This document shows positions 49,068-58,233 of a DNA stretch of 64,000 bases, piece after piece. Below the pieces are notes generated by a model, which ran no database searches, had not been told where the DNA came from, and worked only from the letters and a program-made list of their open reading frames with translations. This DNA is from Gemmobacter serpentinus (lineage in GTDB: Bacteria; Pseudomonadota; Alphaproteobacteria; Rhodobacterales; Rhodobacteraceae). Positions within the stretch are counted from its first letter, which is position 1. The number at the start of each line of letters is the position of its first letter. The DNA lies in NCBI RefSeq assembly GCF_008973825.1, contig NZ_WCHR01000019.1, forward strand, positions 1 through 64,000, in the 5' to 3' direction. The position numbers were made by a program, and so were the translations under genes.

Positions 49068-49772
49068 TTACACGGCGCGGGTGACGCCGCCGTCGACCCG
49101 GATATTCTGGCCAGTGATATAGGCCGCGCCATCGGAAGCGAGGAAGGCAACCGTCGCCGCGATTTCCTCGGAGGTGCCGTAACGCTTCAAAGGCACGCCG
49201 TCGCGGCGCTCCTCGGTCGCGGGGAGACTGTCGATCCAGCCGGGCAGCACGTTGTTCATGCGGATGTTGTCGGCCGCATAGGTATCGGCGAAGATCTTGG
49301 TGAAAGATGCGAGCCCGGCACGAGCAACGGCCGAGGTCGGGAACATCGCACTCGGCTCGAAGGCCCAGGCCGTCGAGATGTTGATAATGACGCCGCCCTT
49401 CTGCTTCTGCATGGTCGGAGCGACGAGCCGAGCCGGCCGCACGACGTTCAGGAAATAGGTGTCGAACCCTGCGTGCCAGTCCTCGTCGGTGATTTCGAGG
49501 ATCTGCTTGCGCGGGCCGTGGCCGGCGCTGTTGACCAGCACGTCGATACGTCCCCAACGCTCAAGGGTGCCGTCGACGAGGCGCTTCAAGTCGTCATTCG
49601 ACTGGTTCGAGCCCGTGACGCCGAAGCCCCCGAGTTCCTGTGCCAGTGCCTCACCCTTGCCAGAGGACGAGAGAACCGCGACCTTGAACCCATCTGCCGC
49701 CAGCCGGCGCGCAGCAGCCGCGCCCATTCCACTACCGCCAGCCGTGATGATTGCGATTTTTTCTACTGTCAT
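49068..49772 (-). CDS. Short-chain dehydrogenase-like protein with altered active site
   Basis: The 234-residue protein has the SDR Rossmann motif TAGGSGMGAAAARRL, VLVNSAGHG (NNAG-like) and the C-terminal GQNIRVDGGVTRAV. The catalytic Tyr-x-x-x-Lys is absent: the aligned stretch reads TSAVARAGLASFTK, with Ser at the Tyr and Arg at the Lys position. It may therefore bind NAD(P) without classic activity or use another mechanism. First gene of the operon that continues with the EamA transporter 4 bp away. Confidence 0.85.
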   Translation of the reverse strand: MTVEKIAIITAGGSGMGAAAARRLAADGFKVAVLSSSGKGEALAQELGGFGVTGSNQSNDDLKRLVDGTLERWGRIDVLVNSAGHGPRKQILEITDEDWHAGFDTYFLNVVRPARLVAPTMQKQKGGVIINISTAWAFEPSAMFPTSAVARAGLASFTKIFADTYAADNIRMNNVLPGWIDSLPATEERRDGVPLKRYGTSEEIAATVAFLASDGAAYITGQNIRVDGGVTRAV

Positions 49773-49899
49773 ATCCGTGGCCTCTGAAAGAGAATTGATC
49801 GTGGAAGCCGCCTATACGGAGGCACTATGGATTGGTATCATCCTTTGAAACGGGATACGAACCAGTTCCACTCCCATCACTCTGTAGAAAATCTATCCT

Positions 49900-50787
49900 A
49901 TGCCGGAAGGTTTCCCTCGACTCCCCTCGCTCAACGGCCTGCGCGTATTCGAGGTCGTGACGCGGCATCTCAACTTCCGGCTCGCGGCCGAGGAGCTGGG
50001 CGTCACGCAAGGGGCGGTCGCGCAGCAGATTCGCGGGCTGGAAGCCGAACTCGGGCTGAAGCTGTTTGAGCGCCAGCCACGCACGCTGGCCTTGACGGAG
50101 GCGGGCCGCAGCTACGTTGCCAATATCCGCCGGGCGTTCGAGTTGATCGCCGAGGCGACCGAAATGCTGAAGCCGGAACCCAGGCACCTGACCATCAGCG
50201 TCACGCCGACCTTCGCATCACGCTGGCTGATCCCGCGCCTGCCAGATTTTACCGCCACACACCCGGATATAGACCTTCGTATCCTTGCCACGGATCGGCT
50301 TTCCAGCTTCCAGACGGATGCGGTCGACATCGCCGTGCGCTATGGGCGGCCACCCTTCGGGGCGGGCCTCAACACCGAACTCCTGTTCGAGCAGGTGATC
50401 GTCGCAGTTGCCAGCCCGCTTCTCCTCGAAAAGCTCGGTCCGCCCGACGAGGACGACAATCTCACGCGCTATGCGCTCCTACACGACGCACATAATTTCT
50501 GGCCACAGTTCCTCGAACGAGCCTATCCGGGTGGCGTGACCGCCTCAGCCAAGAACATTCGCTTCAACCAGACATCGCTCGCCGTTGACGCGGCTGTCGC
50601 CGGTCAGGGTCTGGCGTTAGCGAGCCTGTTCTTCGTGCAGGACGATATTGATGCAGGCCGCCTCGCGCGCCCCTTCGCGACGGAATTGCGCGTCGGTTCG
50701 GACTTCTACCTGGTTTCGCCGCGCAAGCCGCGCCACCCTGAACCGACAGCGGATGTGCGGAGCTGGCTCCTGACCGCCGCGCGATGA
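49900..50787 (+). CDS. LysR-family regulator, GcvA-like
   Basis: The 295-residue protein has an N-terminal winged HTH (LNGLRVFEVVTRHLNFRLAAEELGVTQGAVAQQIRGLEAELGLKLFER) and a C-terminal substrate-binding domain of the GcvA group (TPTFASRWLIPRLPDFTATHPDIDLRIL). It is divergent from the SDR-EamA-PNPOx operon with a 127-bp gap that should hold the shared promoter region; LysR regulators usually control such divergent operons. AAG.G ribosome binding site is weak. Confidence 0.9.
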   Translation: MPEGFPRLPSLNGLRVFEVVTRHLNFRLAAEELGVTQGAVAQQIRGLEAELGLKLFERQPRTLALTEAGRSYVANIRRAFELIAEATEMLKPEPRHLTISVTPTFASRWLIPRLPDFTATHPDIDLRILATDRLSSFQTDAVDIAVRYGRPPFGAGLNTELLFEQVIVAVASPLLLEKLGPPDEDDNLTRYALLHDAHNFWPQFLERAYPGGVTASAKNIRFNQTSLAVDAAVAGQGLALASLFFVQDDIDAGRLARPFATELRVGSDFYLVSPRKPRHPEPTADVRSWLLTAAR

Positions 50788-50802
50788 ACCGAATCACCTG
50801 AC

Positions 50803-50835
50803 AAGGACCAAGGCGCTGCTTTCAGGCTTGGTCCT
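50803..50835 (+). terminator. Hairpin after the LysR gene
   Basis: AGGACCAAG (50804-50812) and CTTGGTCCT (50827-50835) pair perfectly. No T tract follows, so it may act as a weak terminator or mRNA 3' stabiliser at the cargo border. Confidence 0.45.
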
Positions 50836-50904
50836 AGATGGGGTCACCGCCGTTCTCCTGTATTTGCGCGCTACGCTACTACGACGGTCGAAACTTGTTG
50901 AAAC

Positions 50905-50978
50905 GACCCGATTTGGGTCTCTTTTAGTCATCCCCATCCGGGGATCGTCTCTCGCCTCCCCGGTGGAACGGGGACGAG
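50905..50978 (+). promoter_or_regulatory. trbB leader with three hairpins
   Basis: GACCC/GGGTC arms (50905-50919) followed by TCTTTT look like an attenuator; ATCCCC/GGGGAT arms (50930-50945) follow; then TCTCG...CCCC pairs with GGGG-A-CGAGA so that the trbB start codon region is closed and the ribosome binding site lies in the loop. The trb operon may thus be held back until its leader is opened. Confidence 0.4.
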
Positions 50979-51977
50979 ATGGCAGGCATCAACCACAAAC
51001 AGGCAACGGTGGACCGCGGCGCGCGTATGCTCCGGACGGCGCTCGGGCCTGCCATCTCAACCTTGCTGCAAGACCCGTCTGTCGTCGAGGTCATGCTGAA
51101 TCCCGACGGGCGCATCTGGGTCGACCGGCTGTCCGAAGGGCTGGCCGATACCGGCGAGATCCTGTCCGCCGCCGATGGCGAGCGCATCGTGCGGCTGGTG
51201 GCCCACCATGTCGGCGTCGAAGTGCATGCGCGCAGCCCACGGGTCTCGGCGGAGCTGCCGGAATCGGGAGAGCGCTTCGAGGGGTTGCTGCCCCCGGTGG
51301 TGTCCTCGCCTGCCTTCGCCATCCGCAAACCCGCCGTCGCGGTGTTCACCCTCGATGACTATGTGGCGGCCGGCATCATGTCCGAGGATCAGGCAGAAGC
51401 ACTCCGCGCCGCCGTCCAGTCGCGCGCGAACATCCTGGTCGCGGGCGGCACGTCCACCGGCAAGACCACGCTGACCAATGCGCTGCTCGCCGAGGTGGCG
51501 AATACGCAGGATCGGGTCGTAATCATCGAGGATACCCGCGAGTTGCAATGCGCGGCGCCCAATCTGGTCGCCATGCGGACCAAGGATGGTGTCGCCACTC
51601 TGTCCGATCTGGTGCGCTCGTCCTTGCGCCTGCGCCCCGACCGTATCCCGATCGGTGAGGTCCGTGGGGCCGAAGCTCTGGACCTGCTCAAAGCCTGGGG
51701 CACCGGCCACCCCGGAGGGATCGGAACGATCCATGCCGGTTCCGGCATCGGCGCGCTGCGCCGCCTCGAACAACTCATCCAGGAAGCGGTCGTCACCGTG
51801 CCGCGCGCGATGATCGCGGAAACCATCGACCTTGTTGCCGTCCTCTCCGGGCGCGGTTCCGCCCGCCGCCTTGCCGAGCTTGCCCGCGTCGAGGGGCTCG
51901 GGCCGGACGGAGACTACCGAATTTCCTCAGCCTTTTCAGAACCCGACACCACTCACAACACTGGAGAACCTGCATGA
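50979..51977 (+). CDS. trbB: Conjugal transfer ATPase TrbB (VirB11-like)
   Basis: The 332-residue secretion ATPase has Walker [11 protein letters not shown] at 154-163, [10 protein letters not shown] (Walker B-like Asp box) and [13 protein letters not shown] near the C-terminal His box. Forms a hexamer at the base of the channel. First gene of the trb operon. Start as given; a later Met (LRTALGPAI) could also serve, since the spacing to a ribosome binding site is poor. Confidence 0.97.
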   Translation: MAGINHKQATVDRGARMLRTALGPAISTLLQDPSVVEVMLNPDGRIWVDRLSEGLADTGEILSAADGERIVRLVAHHVGVEVHARSPRVSAELPESGERFEGLLPPVVSSPAFAIRKPAVAVFTLDDYVAAGIMSEDQAEALRAAVQSRANILVAGGTSTGKTTLTNALLAEVANTQDRVVIIEDTRELQCAAPNLVAMRTKDGVATLSDLVRSSLRLRPDRIPIGEVRGAEALDLLKAWGTGHPGGIGTIHAGSGIGALRRLEQLIQEAVVTVPRAMIAETIDLVAVLSGRGSARRLAELARVEGLGPDGDYRISSAFSEPDTTHNTGEPA

Positions 51978-52303
51978 TCCGTCGTGCCTTCCGTATCCGC
52001 CACCATATCGCAACCGCATCGGCCTTCGCCTGGGTGAGCCTGATGACGTCCCCGGCCTGGGCCTCCGGCTCCTCCATGCCCTGGGAGGCGCCGCTGCAAT
52101 CCATCCTCGAATCCGTCGAAGGTCCAGTGGCGAAAATCGTGGCGGTGATCATCATCATCGTCACGGGCCTGACACTGGCCTTCGGCGATACCGGCGGCGG
52201 TTTCCGGCGGCTGATCCAGATCGTCTTCGGCATCTCCATCGCCTTCGCGGCATCGAGCTTCTTCCTGTCGTTCTTCAGCTTCGGCGGGGGGGCGCTGGTC
52301 TGA
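51974..52303 (+). CDS. trbC: Conjugal pilin TrbC (VirB2-like)
   Basis: The 109-residue prepilin has a long signal peptide (ATASAFAWVSLMTSPAWA) and two hydrophobic segments (IVAVIIIIVTGLTLAFG; IVFGISIAFAASSFFLSFFSF). TraF would process it to the mature pilin. Overlaps trbB by 4 nt and trbD by 1 nt. Confidence 0.95.
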   Translation: MIRRAFRIRHHIATASAFAWVSLMTSPAWASGSSMPWEAPLQSILESVEGPVAKIVAVIIIIVTGLTLAFGDTGGGFRRLIQIVFGISIAFAASSFFLSFFSFGGGALV

Positions 52304-52584
52304 TGGCCGTGAGCTTCGAGGCCCTCGATACCGTGCCGGGCTTCGCGGTGCCGGTTCACCGCGCCCTGACCGAGCCGATCCTGCTCGGCGGGGCGCCCCG
52401 ATCCGTCGCGATCCTCAACGGCACGCTGGCTGGCGCCGTCGGCCTCGGCCTTCAGCTATGGCTTGCAGGCATCCTGATCTGGGCCGTCGGTCACATCGCC
52501 GCCGTCTGGGCCGCCAAACGCGATCCGCTCTTCGTCGAGGTCGCGCGCCGCCATCTTCGCATCCCCGGCCATCTTTCGGTGTGA
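52303..52584 (+). CDS. trbD: Conjugal transfer protein TrbD (VirB3-like)
   Basis: The 93-residue protein has PGFAVPVHRALTEPILLGGAPRSVAILNGTLAGAVGLGL and one long hydrophobic stretch, as in TrbD/VirB3. Its start overlaps the trbC stop (TGATG). Inner-membrane component associated with the TrbE ATPase. Confidence 0.95.
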   Translation: MAVSFEALDTVPGFAVPVHRALTEPILLGGAPRSVAILNGTLAGAVGLGLQLWLAGILIWAVGHIAAVWAAKRDPLFVEVARRHLRIPGHLSV

Positions 52585-52594
52585 GGCACGAGCC

Positions 52595-55105
52595 ATGATG
52601 AATCTCGCAGAATACCGTCGCACCGCCTCACGCCTTGCCGACTACCTTCCCTGGGTGGCGCTGGTCGGCTCCGGCGTCGTGCTGAACAAGGACGGCTCGT
52701 TCCAGCGCACGGCGAAGTTCCGTGGTCCCGATCTGGATTCCGCCGTCGCGGCCGAGCTGGTCGCGGTGGCCGGGCGGCTGAACAACGCCTTCCGCCGTCT
52801 CGGCTCCGGCTGGGCCATCTTTGTCGAAGCACAGCGGTCGGAAGCCGCAAGCTATCCCGCAAGCCGCTTCCCCGATCCGGCCTCGGCGCTGGTCGATGCC
52901 GAGCGGAAGGCCGATTTCGAGGAGGAGGGCAGCCATTTCGTCTCTGGCTACTTCCTGACCTTCCTGTGGCTCCCGCCCGCCGAAGATGCCGCACGTTCCG
53001 AGTCCTGGCTGTATGAAGGGCGCGAGACCTCGGGCGTGAACCCCTGGGAACTGGTGCGCGGCTTCATCGACCGCACCGACCGCGTGCTGGCGCTGCTCGA
53101 CGGCTTCATGCCCGAGTGCCGATGGCTCGATGACGCCGGCACGCTGACCTACCTCCACTCGACGATTTCGACCAACCGGCATCGCGTCCGCGTGCCCGAA
53201 ACTCCGGTCTATCTCGATGCGCTGCTGGCCGATCAGCCGCTGACCGGCGGCCTGGAACCCCGACTGGGCAATCAACATCTCCGGCTTCTGACGATCACCG
53301 GCTTTCCGGGCACCACCACACCCGGCCTGCTCGACGAGATGAACCGGCTGGCCTTTCCCTACCGATGGTCCACCCGCGCCATCCTTATGGACAAGACCGA
53401 CGCGACCCGGCTGCTGACGAAGATCAGGCGGCAATGGTTCGCCAAGCGCAAGAGCATCGCGGCGATCATCAAGGAGGTGATGACCAACGAGCAATCTGCG
53501 CTCGTGGATACCGATGCGGCGAACAAGGCCGCCGACGCGGACATGGCCTTGCAGGAACTCGGCGCCGACATGGCCGGGATGGCCTATGTCACGGCGACCG
53601 TCACCGTCTGGGACGAGGACGCCCGCCGCGCCGACGAAAAGCTGCGGCTGGTCGAAAAGATCATCCAGTCCCGCGATTTCAGCGTCATGGTCGAGACGGT
53701 CAATGCCGTCGACGCCTGGCTCGGCAGCCTGCCCGGACATGCCTATGCCAATGTCCGGCAGCCGCCGGTCTCGACGCTCAACCTTGCCCACATGGTCCCT
53801 TCGTCCGCCGTGTGGGCGGGGCCGGAACGCGACGATCATCTCGGCGCACCCCCACTGCTTTACGGCAGGACCGAGGGATCGACGCCGTTCCGGCTTTCCC
53901 TGCATGTGGGCGACGTGGGCCATACCCTCGTCGTCGGACCGACCGGCGCGGGCAAATCCGTGCTGCTGGCGCTGATGGCCTTGCAGTTTCGCCGCTATCC
54001 GCGCGCTCAGGTCTTTGCCTTCGATTTCGGGGGGTCCATCCGCGCCTGCGCCCTCGCCATGCAAGGGGACTGGCACGATCTTGGCGGCGAGCTGACCGAT
54101 GCGGCCGATGCTTCCGTCTCGCTGCAACCGCTGGCTCGTATTCACCAGACCTCCGAGCGCGCCTGGGCTGCGGACTGGATCGTCGCGATCCTGATGCGCG
54201 AGAACATCCAGATCACCCCGGACGTCAAGGAACATATTTGGACGGCGCTGACTTCGCTTGCTTCCGCCCCGGTCGGCGAACGCACCATCACCGGCCTTGC
54301 CGTGCTGCTCCAGTCCAACGACCTGAAACAGGCGCTACGGCCTTATTGCGTCGGCGGCCCGTATGGTCGGCTGCTCGACGCCGAGAGCGAACATCTCGGT
54401 TCGGCCGATGTCCAGGCATTTGAAATCGAGGGCCTCGTCGGCACCGGCGCAGCGCCCGCCGTCCTCTCCTATCTCTTCCACCGCATCGGCGATCGGTTGG
54501 GTGGGCAACCTACGCTGCTGATCATCGACGAGGGCTGGCTTGCGCTGGACGACGAAGGGTTCGCGGACCAACTCAGAGAATGGCTCAAGACCCTGCGCAA
54601 GAAGAACGCCAGCGTCATCTTCGCCACGCAGTCGCTGTCCGACATCGACAATTCCGCCATTGCTCCGGCCATCATTGAAAGCTGCCCGACGCGACTCCTC
54701 TTGCCGAACGAGCGCGCCATCGAACCCCAGATCACCGCGATCTATCGCCGCTTTGGCCTCAATGATCGCCAGATCGAAATCCTGGCCAGGGCGACTCCGA
54801 AGCGGGACTACTACTGCCAGTCGCGGCGTGGCAACCGCCTGTTCGATCTTGGATTGTCGGAGGTCGGTCTGGCGCTCTGCGCCGCCTCGGCCAAATCCGA
54901 TCAGGCCCTGATCACCGAAATCCTCGCTGAACACGGTGGCGACGGGTTCCTCTCGGCCTGGCTCCGGGCACGCGACGTCGATTGGGCCGCCGATCTCATC
55001 CCGGACCTCACCAATCTCGCGACCGAAAGCGAGACCCTGCCGCCGACGGTCGCTGACCTCGGCGAAATCGAACTCATCCTGGAAGAAGAGGAGATTACCC
55101 CATGA
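52595..55105 (+). CDS. trbE: Conjugal transfer ATPase TrbE (VirB4-like)
   Basis: The 836-residue protein has the CagE/TrbE N-terminal domain, Walker A VVGPTGAGKSVLL near residue 450 and Walker B LLIIDEGWLALDD near residue 640, followed by RLLLPNERAIEPQ. Largest ATPase of the channel, needed for pilus assembly and substrate transfer. Length is normal. Preceded by GAGGC, overlaps trbJ by 4 nt. Confidence 0.97.
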   Translation: MMNLAEYRRTASRLADYLPWVALVGSGVVLNKDGSFQRTAKFRGPDLDSAVAAELVAVAGRLNNAFRRLGSGWAIFVEAQRSEAASYPASRFPDPASALVDAERKADFEEEGSHFVSGYFLTFLWLPPAEDAARSESWLYEGRETSGVNPWELVRGFIDRTDRVLALLDGFMPECRWLDDAGTLTYLHSTISTNRHRVRVPETPVYLDALLADQPLTGGLEPRLGNQHLRLLTITGFPGTTTPGLLDEMNRLAFPYRWSTRAILMDKTDATRLLTKIRRQWFAKRKSIAAIIKEVMTNEQSALVDTDAANKAADADMALQELGADMAGMAYVTATVTVWDEDARRADEKLRLVEKIIQSRDFSVMVETVNAVDAWLGSLPGHAYANVRQPPVSTLNLAHMVPSSAVWAGPERDDHLGAPPLLYGRTEGSTPFRLSLHVGDVGHTLVVGPTGAGKSVLLALMALQFRRYPRAQVFAFDFGGSIRACALAMQGDWHDLGGELTDAADASVSLQPLARIHQTSERAWAADWIVAILMRENIQITPDVKEHIWTALTSLASAPVGERTITGLAVLLQSNDLKQALRPYCVGGPYGRLLDAESEHLGSADVQAFEIEGLVGTGAAPAVLSYLFHRIGDRLGGQPTLLIIDEGWLALDDEGFADQLREWLKTLRKKNASVIFATQSLSDIDNSAIAPAIIESCPTRLLLPNERAIEPQITAIYRRFGLNDRQIEILARATPKRDYYCQSRRGNRLFDLGLSEVGLALCAASAKSDQALITEILAEHGGDGFLSAWLRARDVDWAADLIPDLTNLATESETLPPTVADLGEIELILEEEEITP

Positions 55106-55881
55106 CGCGCACAATTCCCCGGCTCACCCGCATCGCCAGCGCTTCGGCGCTCGCCCTTGCGCTCACCGCACCGCTGGCGCTGACCCCGATGTTCACGACA
55201 CCGGCCCACGCCTTCTTCGGCATTGGGCGGATCGTCTATGACCCGACCAACCACGCGGAGAACCTGCTGACCGCCGCCCGCACTCTGGAACAGATCAACA
55301 ACCAGATCACCTCGCTCCAGAACGAGGCGCAGATGCTGATCAACCAGGCCCGCAACCTCGCGAGCCTGCCCTACAGTTCGCTTCAGGCGCTTCAGCAGAA
55401 CGTCCAACGCACCCAGCAGCTTCTCGGGCAGGCCCAGAACATCGCCTTCGATGTGCAGAACATCGACCAGATGTTCCAGCAGGATTATGGCAACCTTTCC
55501 CTCACGGCCACCGACCAGCAGCTCATTGCGGATGCCCGAACCCGCTGGGAAAATACCGTCGGGGGTCTTCAGGACGCGATGCGGGTGCAGGCGGGTGTCG
55601 TCGGCAATATCGACAGCAACCGCGCGGAGATGTCCGCGCTCGTCGGCGAAAGCCAAGGGGCGACCGGCGCGCTTCAGGCCACCCAAGCCGGCAATCAGCT
55701 TCTCGCCCTCCAGTCGCAGCAGCTTTCCGACCTGATCGCGGTCATCTCGGCCAACGGCCGGGCCGACGCCCTGATGGAAGCCGAACGCGCGACCGCCGCC
55801 GAACAGGGCCGCATCCAGCGCGAACGCTTCCTGACACCGGGCTCGGGCTACCAGCCCGGCAACGCCCAGATGTTCAACTGA
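55102..55881 (+). CDS. trbJ: Conjugal transfer protein TrbJ (VirB5-like)
   Basis: The 259-residue protein has a signal peptide (ASALALALTAPLALTPMFTTPAHA) and a long coiled-coil region rich in Gln and Asn (TLEQINNQITSLQNEAQMLINQARN; LQALQQNVQRTQQLLGQAQN). It is the minor pilus-tip component. TrbJ of P-type systems has this build and length. Confidence 0.94.
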   Translation: MTRTIPRLTRIASASALALALTAPLALTPMFTTPAHAFFGIGRIVYDPTNHAENLLTAARTLEQINNQITSLQNEAQMLINQARNLASLPYSSLQALQQNVQRTQQLLGQAQNIAFDVQNIDQMFQQDYGNLSLTATDQQLIADARTRWENTVGGLQDAMRVQAGVVGNIDSNRAEMSALVGESQGATGALQATQAGNQLLALQSQQLSDLIAVISANGRADALMEAERATAAEQGRIQRERFLTPGSGYQPGNAQMFN

Positions 55882-55898
55882 CGCCGGGGAGGCCCATC

Positions 55899-56186
55899 AT
55901 GGAGGGGAAGGTGCTGGCCCGGATCGCAGCCATCGTATTCGTAGCCGTCGCCATCACGGCGGCGATCATCGAGATGAACCGCGAGGATGTAGCCGGTCCG
56001 GCCCCTTCCGTTCCTTTGCAGACGCGACAGGTCGATCTCCTGCGCGAGGGGCAGCGTCTCTGTCAGGAAATGGGCGAGGCGGCGGCCAATGACGCCGAAT
56101 GCTTGGCGATCTGGGCCGAAACCCGCGACCGCTTCCTCGGACGGTCGCCCGCGCAGTCGACGCCTGGCCCGGATGGGGAGCGATAA
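55899..56186 (+). CDS. trbK: Entry-exclusion-type protein TrbK-alt
   Basis: The 95-residue protein has one N-terminal membrane helix (IAAIVFVAVAITAAIIE) and a short periplasmic tail with CQEMGEAAANDAECLAIW, two conserved Cys. This is the TrbK-alt pattern found between trbJ and trbL in alphaproteobacterial ICEs. Exclusion of further mating with cells that already carry the element is the predicted role. Confidence 0.85.
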   Translation: MEGKVLARIAAIVFVAVAITAAIIEMNREDVAGPAPSVPLQTRQVDLLREGQRLCQEMGEAAANDAECLAIWAETRDRFLGRSPAQSTPGPDGER

Positions 56187-56188
56187 TC

Positions 56189-57547
56189 ATGGGCGGAACG
56201 GGGGTCATCGACAATTTTCTCGGTATCTTCACCAGCTACATCGACTCGGGCTTTGGCCTGCTCGGCGGTGAAGTTGCCTTCATCGCGACGACGCTGATCG
56301 TCATAGACGTCACGCTCGCCGCCCTGTTTTGGGCCTGGGGCGCCGACGACGACATTCTCGCGCGCCTGGTGAAGAAGACGATCTTTGTCGGTGTCTTCGC
56401 CTATATCATTGGCAATTGGAACAGCCTCGCACGCATCGTCTTCGAGAGCTTCGCCGGGCTGGGCCTCATGGCTTCCGGCACAGGCTTTTCGGCCGCAGAT
56501 CTCCTGCGCCCCGGCCGCGTTGCCCAGATCGGTCTCGACGCCGGGCGGCCGCTGCTCGAATCCATCTCCAGTCTCATGGGCTGGATCGCCGTCTTTGAAA
56601 ACCTGGTGCAGATCCTCTGCCTGTTCTTCGCCTGGGCACTGGTTATCCTCGCCTTCTTTATTTTGGCAATCCAGCTCTTCGTCACCCTGATCGAGTTCAA
56701 GCTGACCACGCTTGCGGGCTTCGTGCTGATCCCCTTCGGCCTGTTCGGCAAGACCGCCTTCATGGCGGAACGGGTTCTGGGGAACGTCATCTCTTCCGGC
56801 ATCAAGGTGTTGGTCCTCGCCGTCATCATCGGCATCGGCTCGACACTCTTCGGCCAGTTCACCGCCGGCTTCGGCGGCGCGACCCCGACCATCGACGACG
56901 CCATGGCGATCGTGCTGGCAGCCCTTTCCCTTCTCGGCCTCGGCATCTTCGGCCCCGGCATCGCCACCGGCCTCGTCTCCGGCGGCCCGCAACTCAGTGC
57001 TGGCGCTGCCGTCGGGACTGGCCTCGCTGTCGGCGGTGCCGCGATCGCTGCCGGTGGTGCGACCATGCTCGCCGCGCGGGGGGGCGGTGCCACACTCTCG
57101 GGCGGTGCTGCACTTGCACGCGGCGGGGCCTCAGCCGCCGGCGCAGCATCGTCTGCCTATTCCCTCGGCTCCATGGGTGGGTCAGGCGCGGCGGGGGTCG
57201 CTTCCGGCCTTGGCGGTGTGGCGCGCGCCGCAGGCTCGGCTGCCATCTCGCCTTTGAAGCGCGCAGCCTCCCATGCCGCCGACAGCATGAAGTCCAGCTA
57301 TTCCGATGGCGCAAGGGCCGGATTTGCGGCGTCCGGCGGCAGTTCGTCCATGGGCACGGTCGGGGGCGCCCCGTCGCCCGAGCAATCACCTCCTTCAGCC
57401 GCTGATGGTCCACCGGCCTGGGCGCAGCAGATGCGCCGCAGCCGGGCGATGAGCCACGGCGTCACCGCTGCCGCCCATGCCGTCCGGTCCGGCGACAGCC
57501 ACGGTGGCGGCTCCTCAGTCAGCCTTTCCGAAAGTGACCGCACATGA
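56189..57547 (+). CDS. trbL: Conjugal transfer membrane protein TrbL (VirB6-like)
   Basis: Start at 56189, two bases after the trbK stop; a longer frame from 56099 overlaps trbK without support. The 452-residue protein has about six hydrophobic segments up to residue ~280 and then a Gly/Ala/Ser-rich tail (GAAVGTGLAVGGAAIAAGGATM onward) ending in a charged region, as usual for TrbL. Core of the inner-membrane channel. Confidence 0.95.
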   Translation: MGGTGVIDNFLGIFTSYIDSGFGLLGGEVAFIATTLIVIDVTLAALFWAWGADDDILARLVKKTIFVGVFAYIIGNWNSLARIVFESFAGLGLMASGTGFSAADLLRPGRVAQIGLDAGRPLLESISSLMGWIAVFENLVQILCLFFAWALVILAFFILAIQLFVTLIEFKLTTLAGFVLIPFGLFGKTAFMAERVLGNVISSGIKVLVLAVIIGIGSTLFGQFTAGFGGATPTIDDAMAIVLAALSLLGLGIFGPGIATGLVSGGPQLSAGAAVGTGLAVGGAAIAAGGATMLAARGGGATLSGGAALARGGASAAGAASSAYSLGSMGGSGAAGVASGLGGVARAAGSAAISPLKRAASHAADSMKSSYSDGARAGFAASGGSSSMGTVGGAPSPEQSPPSAADGPPAWAQQMRRSRAMSHGVTAAAHAVRSGDSHGGGSSVSLSESDRT

Positions 57548-58233
57548 ACACCTTCAAACGACCGACGACCCATTACGGCAAGGTGCCGGAACCCGAAACG
57601 CCCTATCAGCGCGCCGCGCAAGTCTGGGACGACCGCATCGGCTCGGCCCGCGTGCAGGCGAGGAACTGGCGCTACATGGCGTTCGGTTCGCTGATCCTCT
57701 CGGTCGGGTTCGCCGGCGCTCTTGTCTGGCAATCTGCGCGCGGAACCGTCGTGCCCTGGGTCGTTCAAGTCGACAATCTCGGCCAGGCGCAGACCGTTGC
57801 CCCCGCTACCGCCGATTATCGGCCGACCGATCCGCAGATCGCATTCCATCTCGGCCGCTTCATCGAACAGGTCCGCTCGCTTCCGGCTGACCCGATCATT
57901 GTCCGTCAGAACTGGCTCAGGGCCTATGACTGGACCACGGATCGCGGCGCCGTGGCGCTCAACGACTACGCCCGCGCCAACGACCCGTTCACGCGCGTCG
58001 GCCGCCAGCAGGTCGCCGTCGAGGTGTCGAGCATCATCCGGGCGTCCCCGGACAGTTTCCGCGTAGCCTGGACCGAACGCCACTACGAAAACGGCCAGCT
58101 CTCCACCACCGAGCGATGGACCGCGATCCTCACCATCGTCATCCAGCCGCCGCGTGACGCCGAGCGCCTGCGCGCCAATCCCTTGGGAATCTATGTCAAC
58201 GCAATCAACTGGTCGCGGGAGATGAGTCAATGA
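57544..58233 (+). CDS. trbF: Conjugal transfer protein TrbF (VirB8-like)
   Basis: The 229-residue protein has a cytosolic N-terminus, one membrane helix (MAFGSLILSVGFAGALVW) and a periplasmic VirB8 fold (FIEQVRSLPADPIIVRQNWLRAYDWTTDRGA). Overlaps trbL and trbG by 4 nt each. Confidence 0.96.
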   Translation: MNTFKRPTTHYGKVPEPETPYQRAAQVWDDRIGSARVQARNWRYMAFGSLILSVGFAGALVWQSARGTVVPWVVQVDNLGQAQTVAPATADYRPTDPQIAFHLGRFIEQVRSLPADPIIVRQNWLRAYDWTTDRGAVALNDYARANDPFTRVGRQQVAVEVSSIIRASPDSFRVAWTERHYENGQLSTTERWTAILTIVIQPPRDAERLRANPLGIYVNAINWSREMSQ

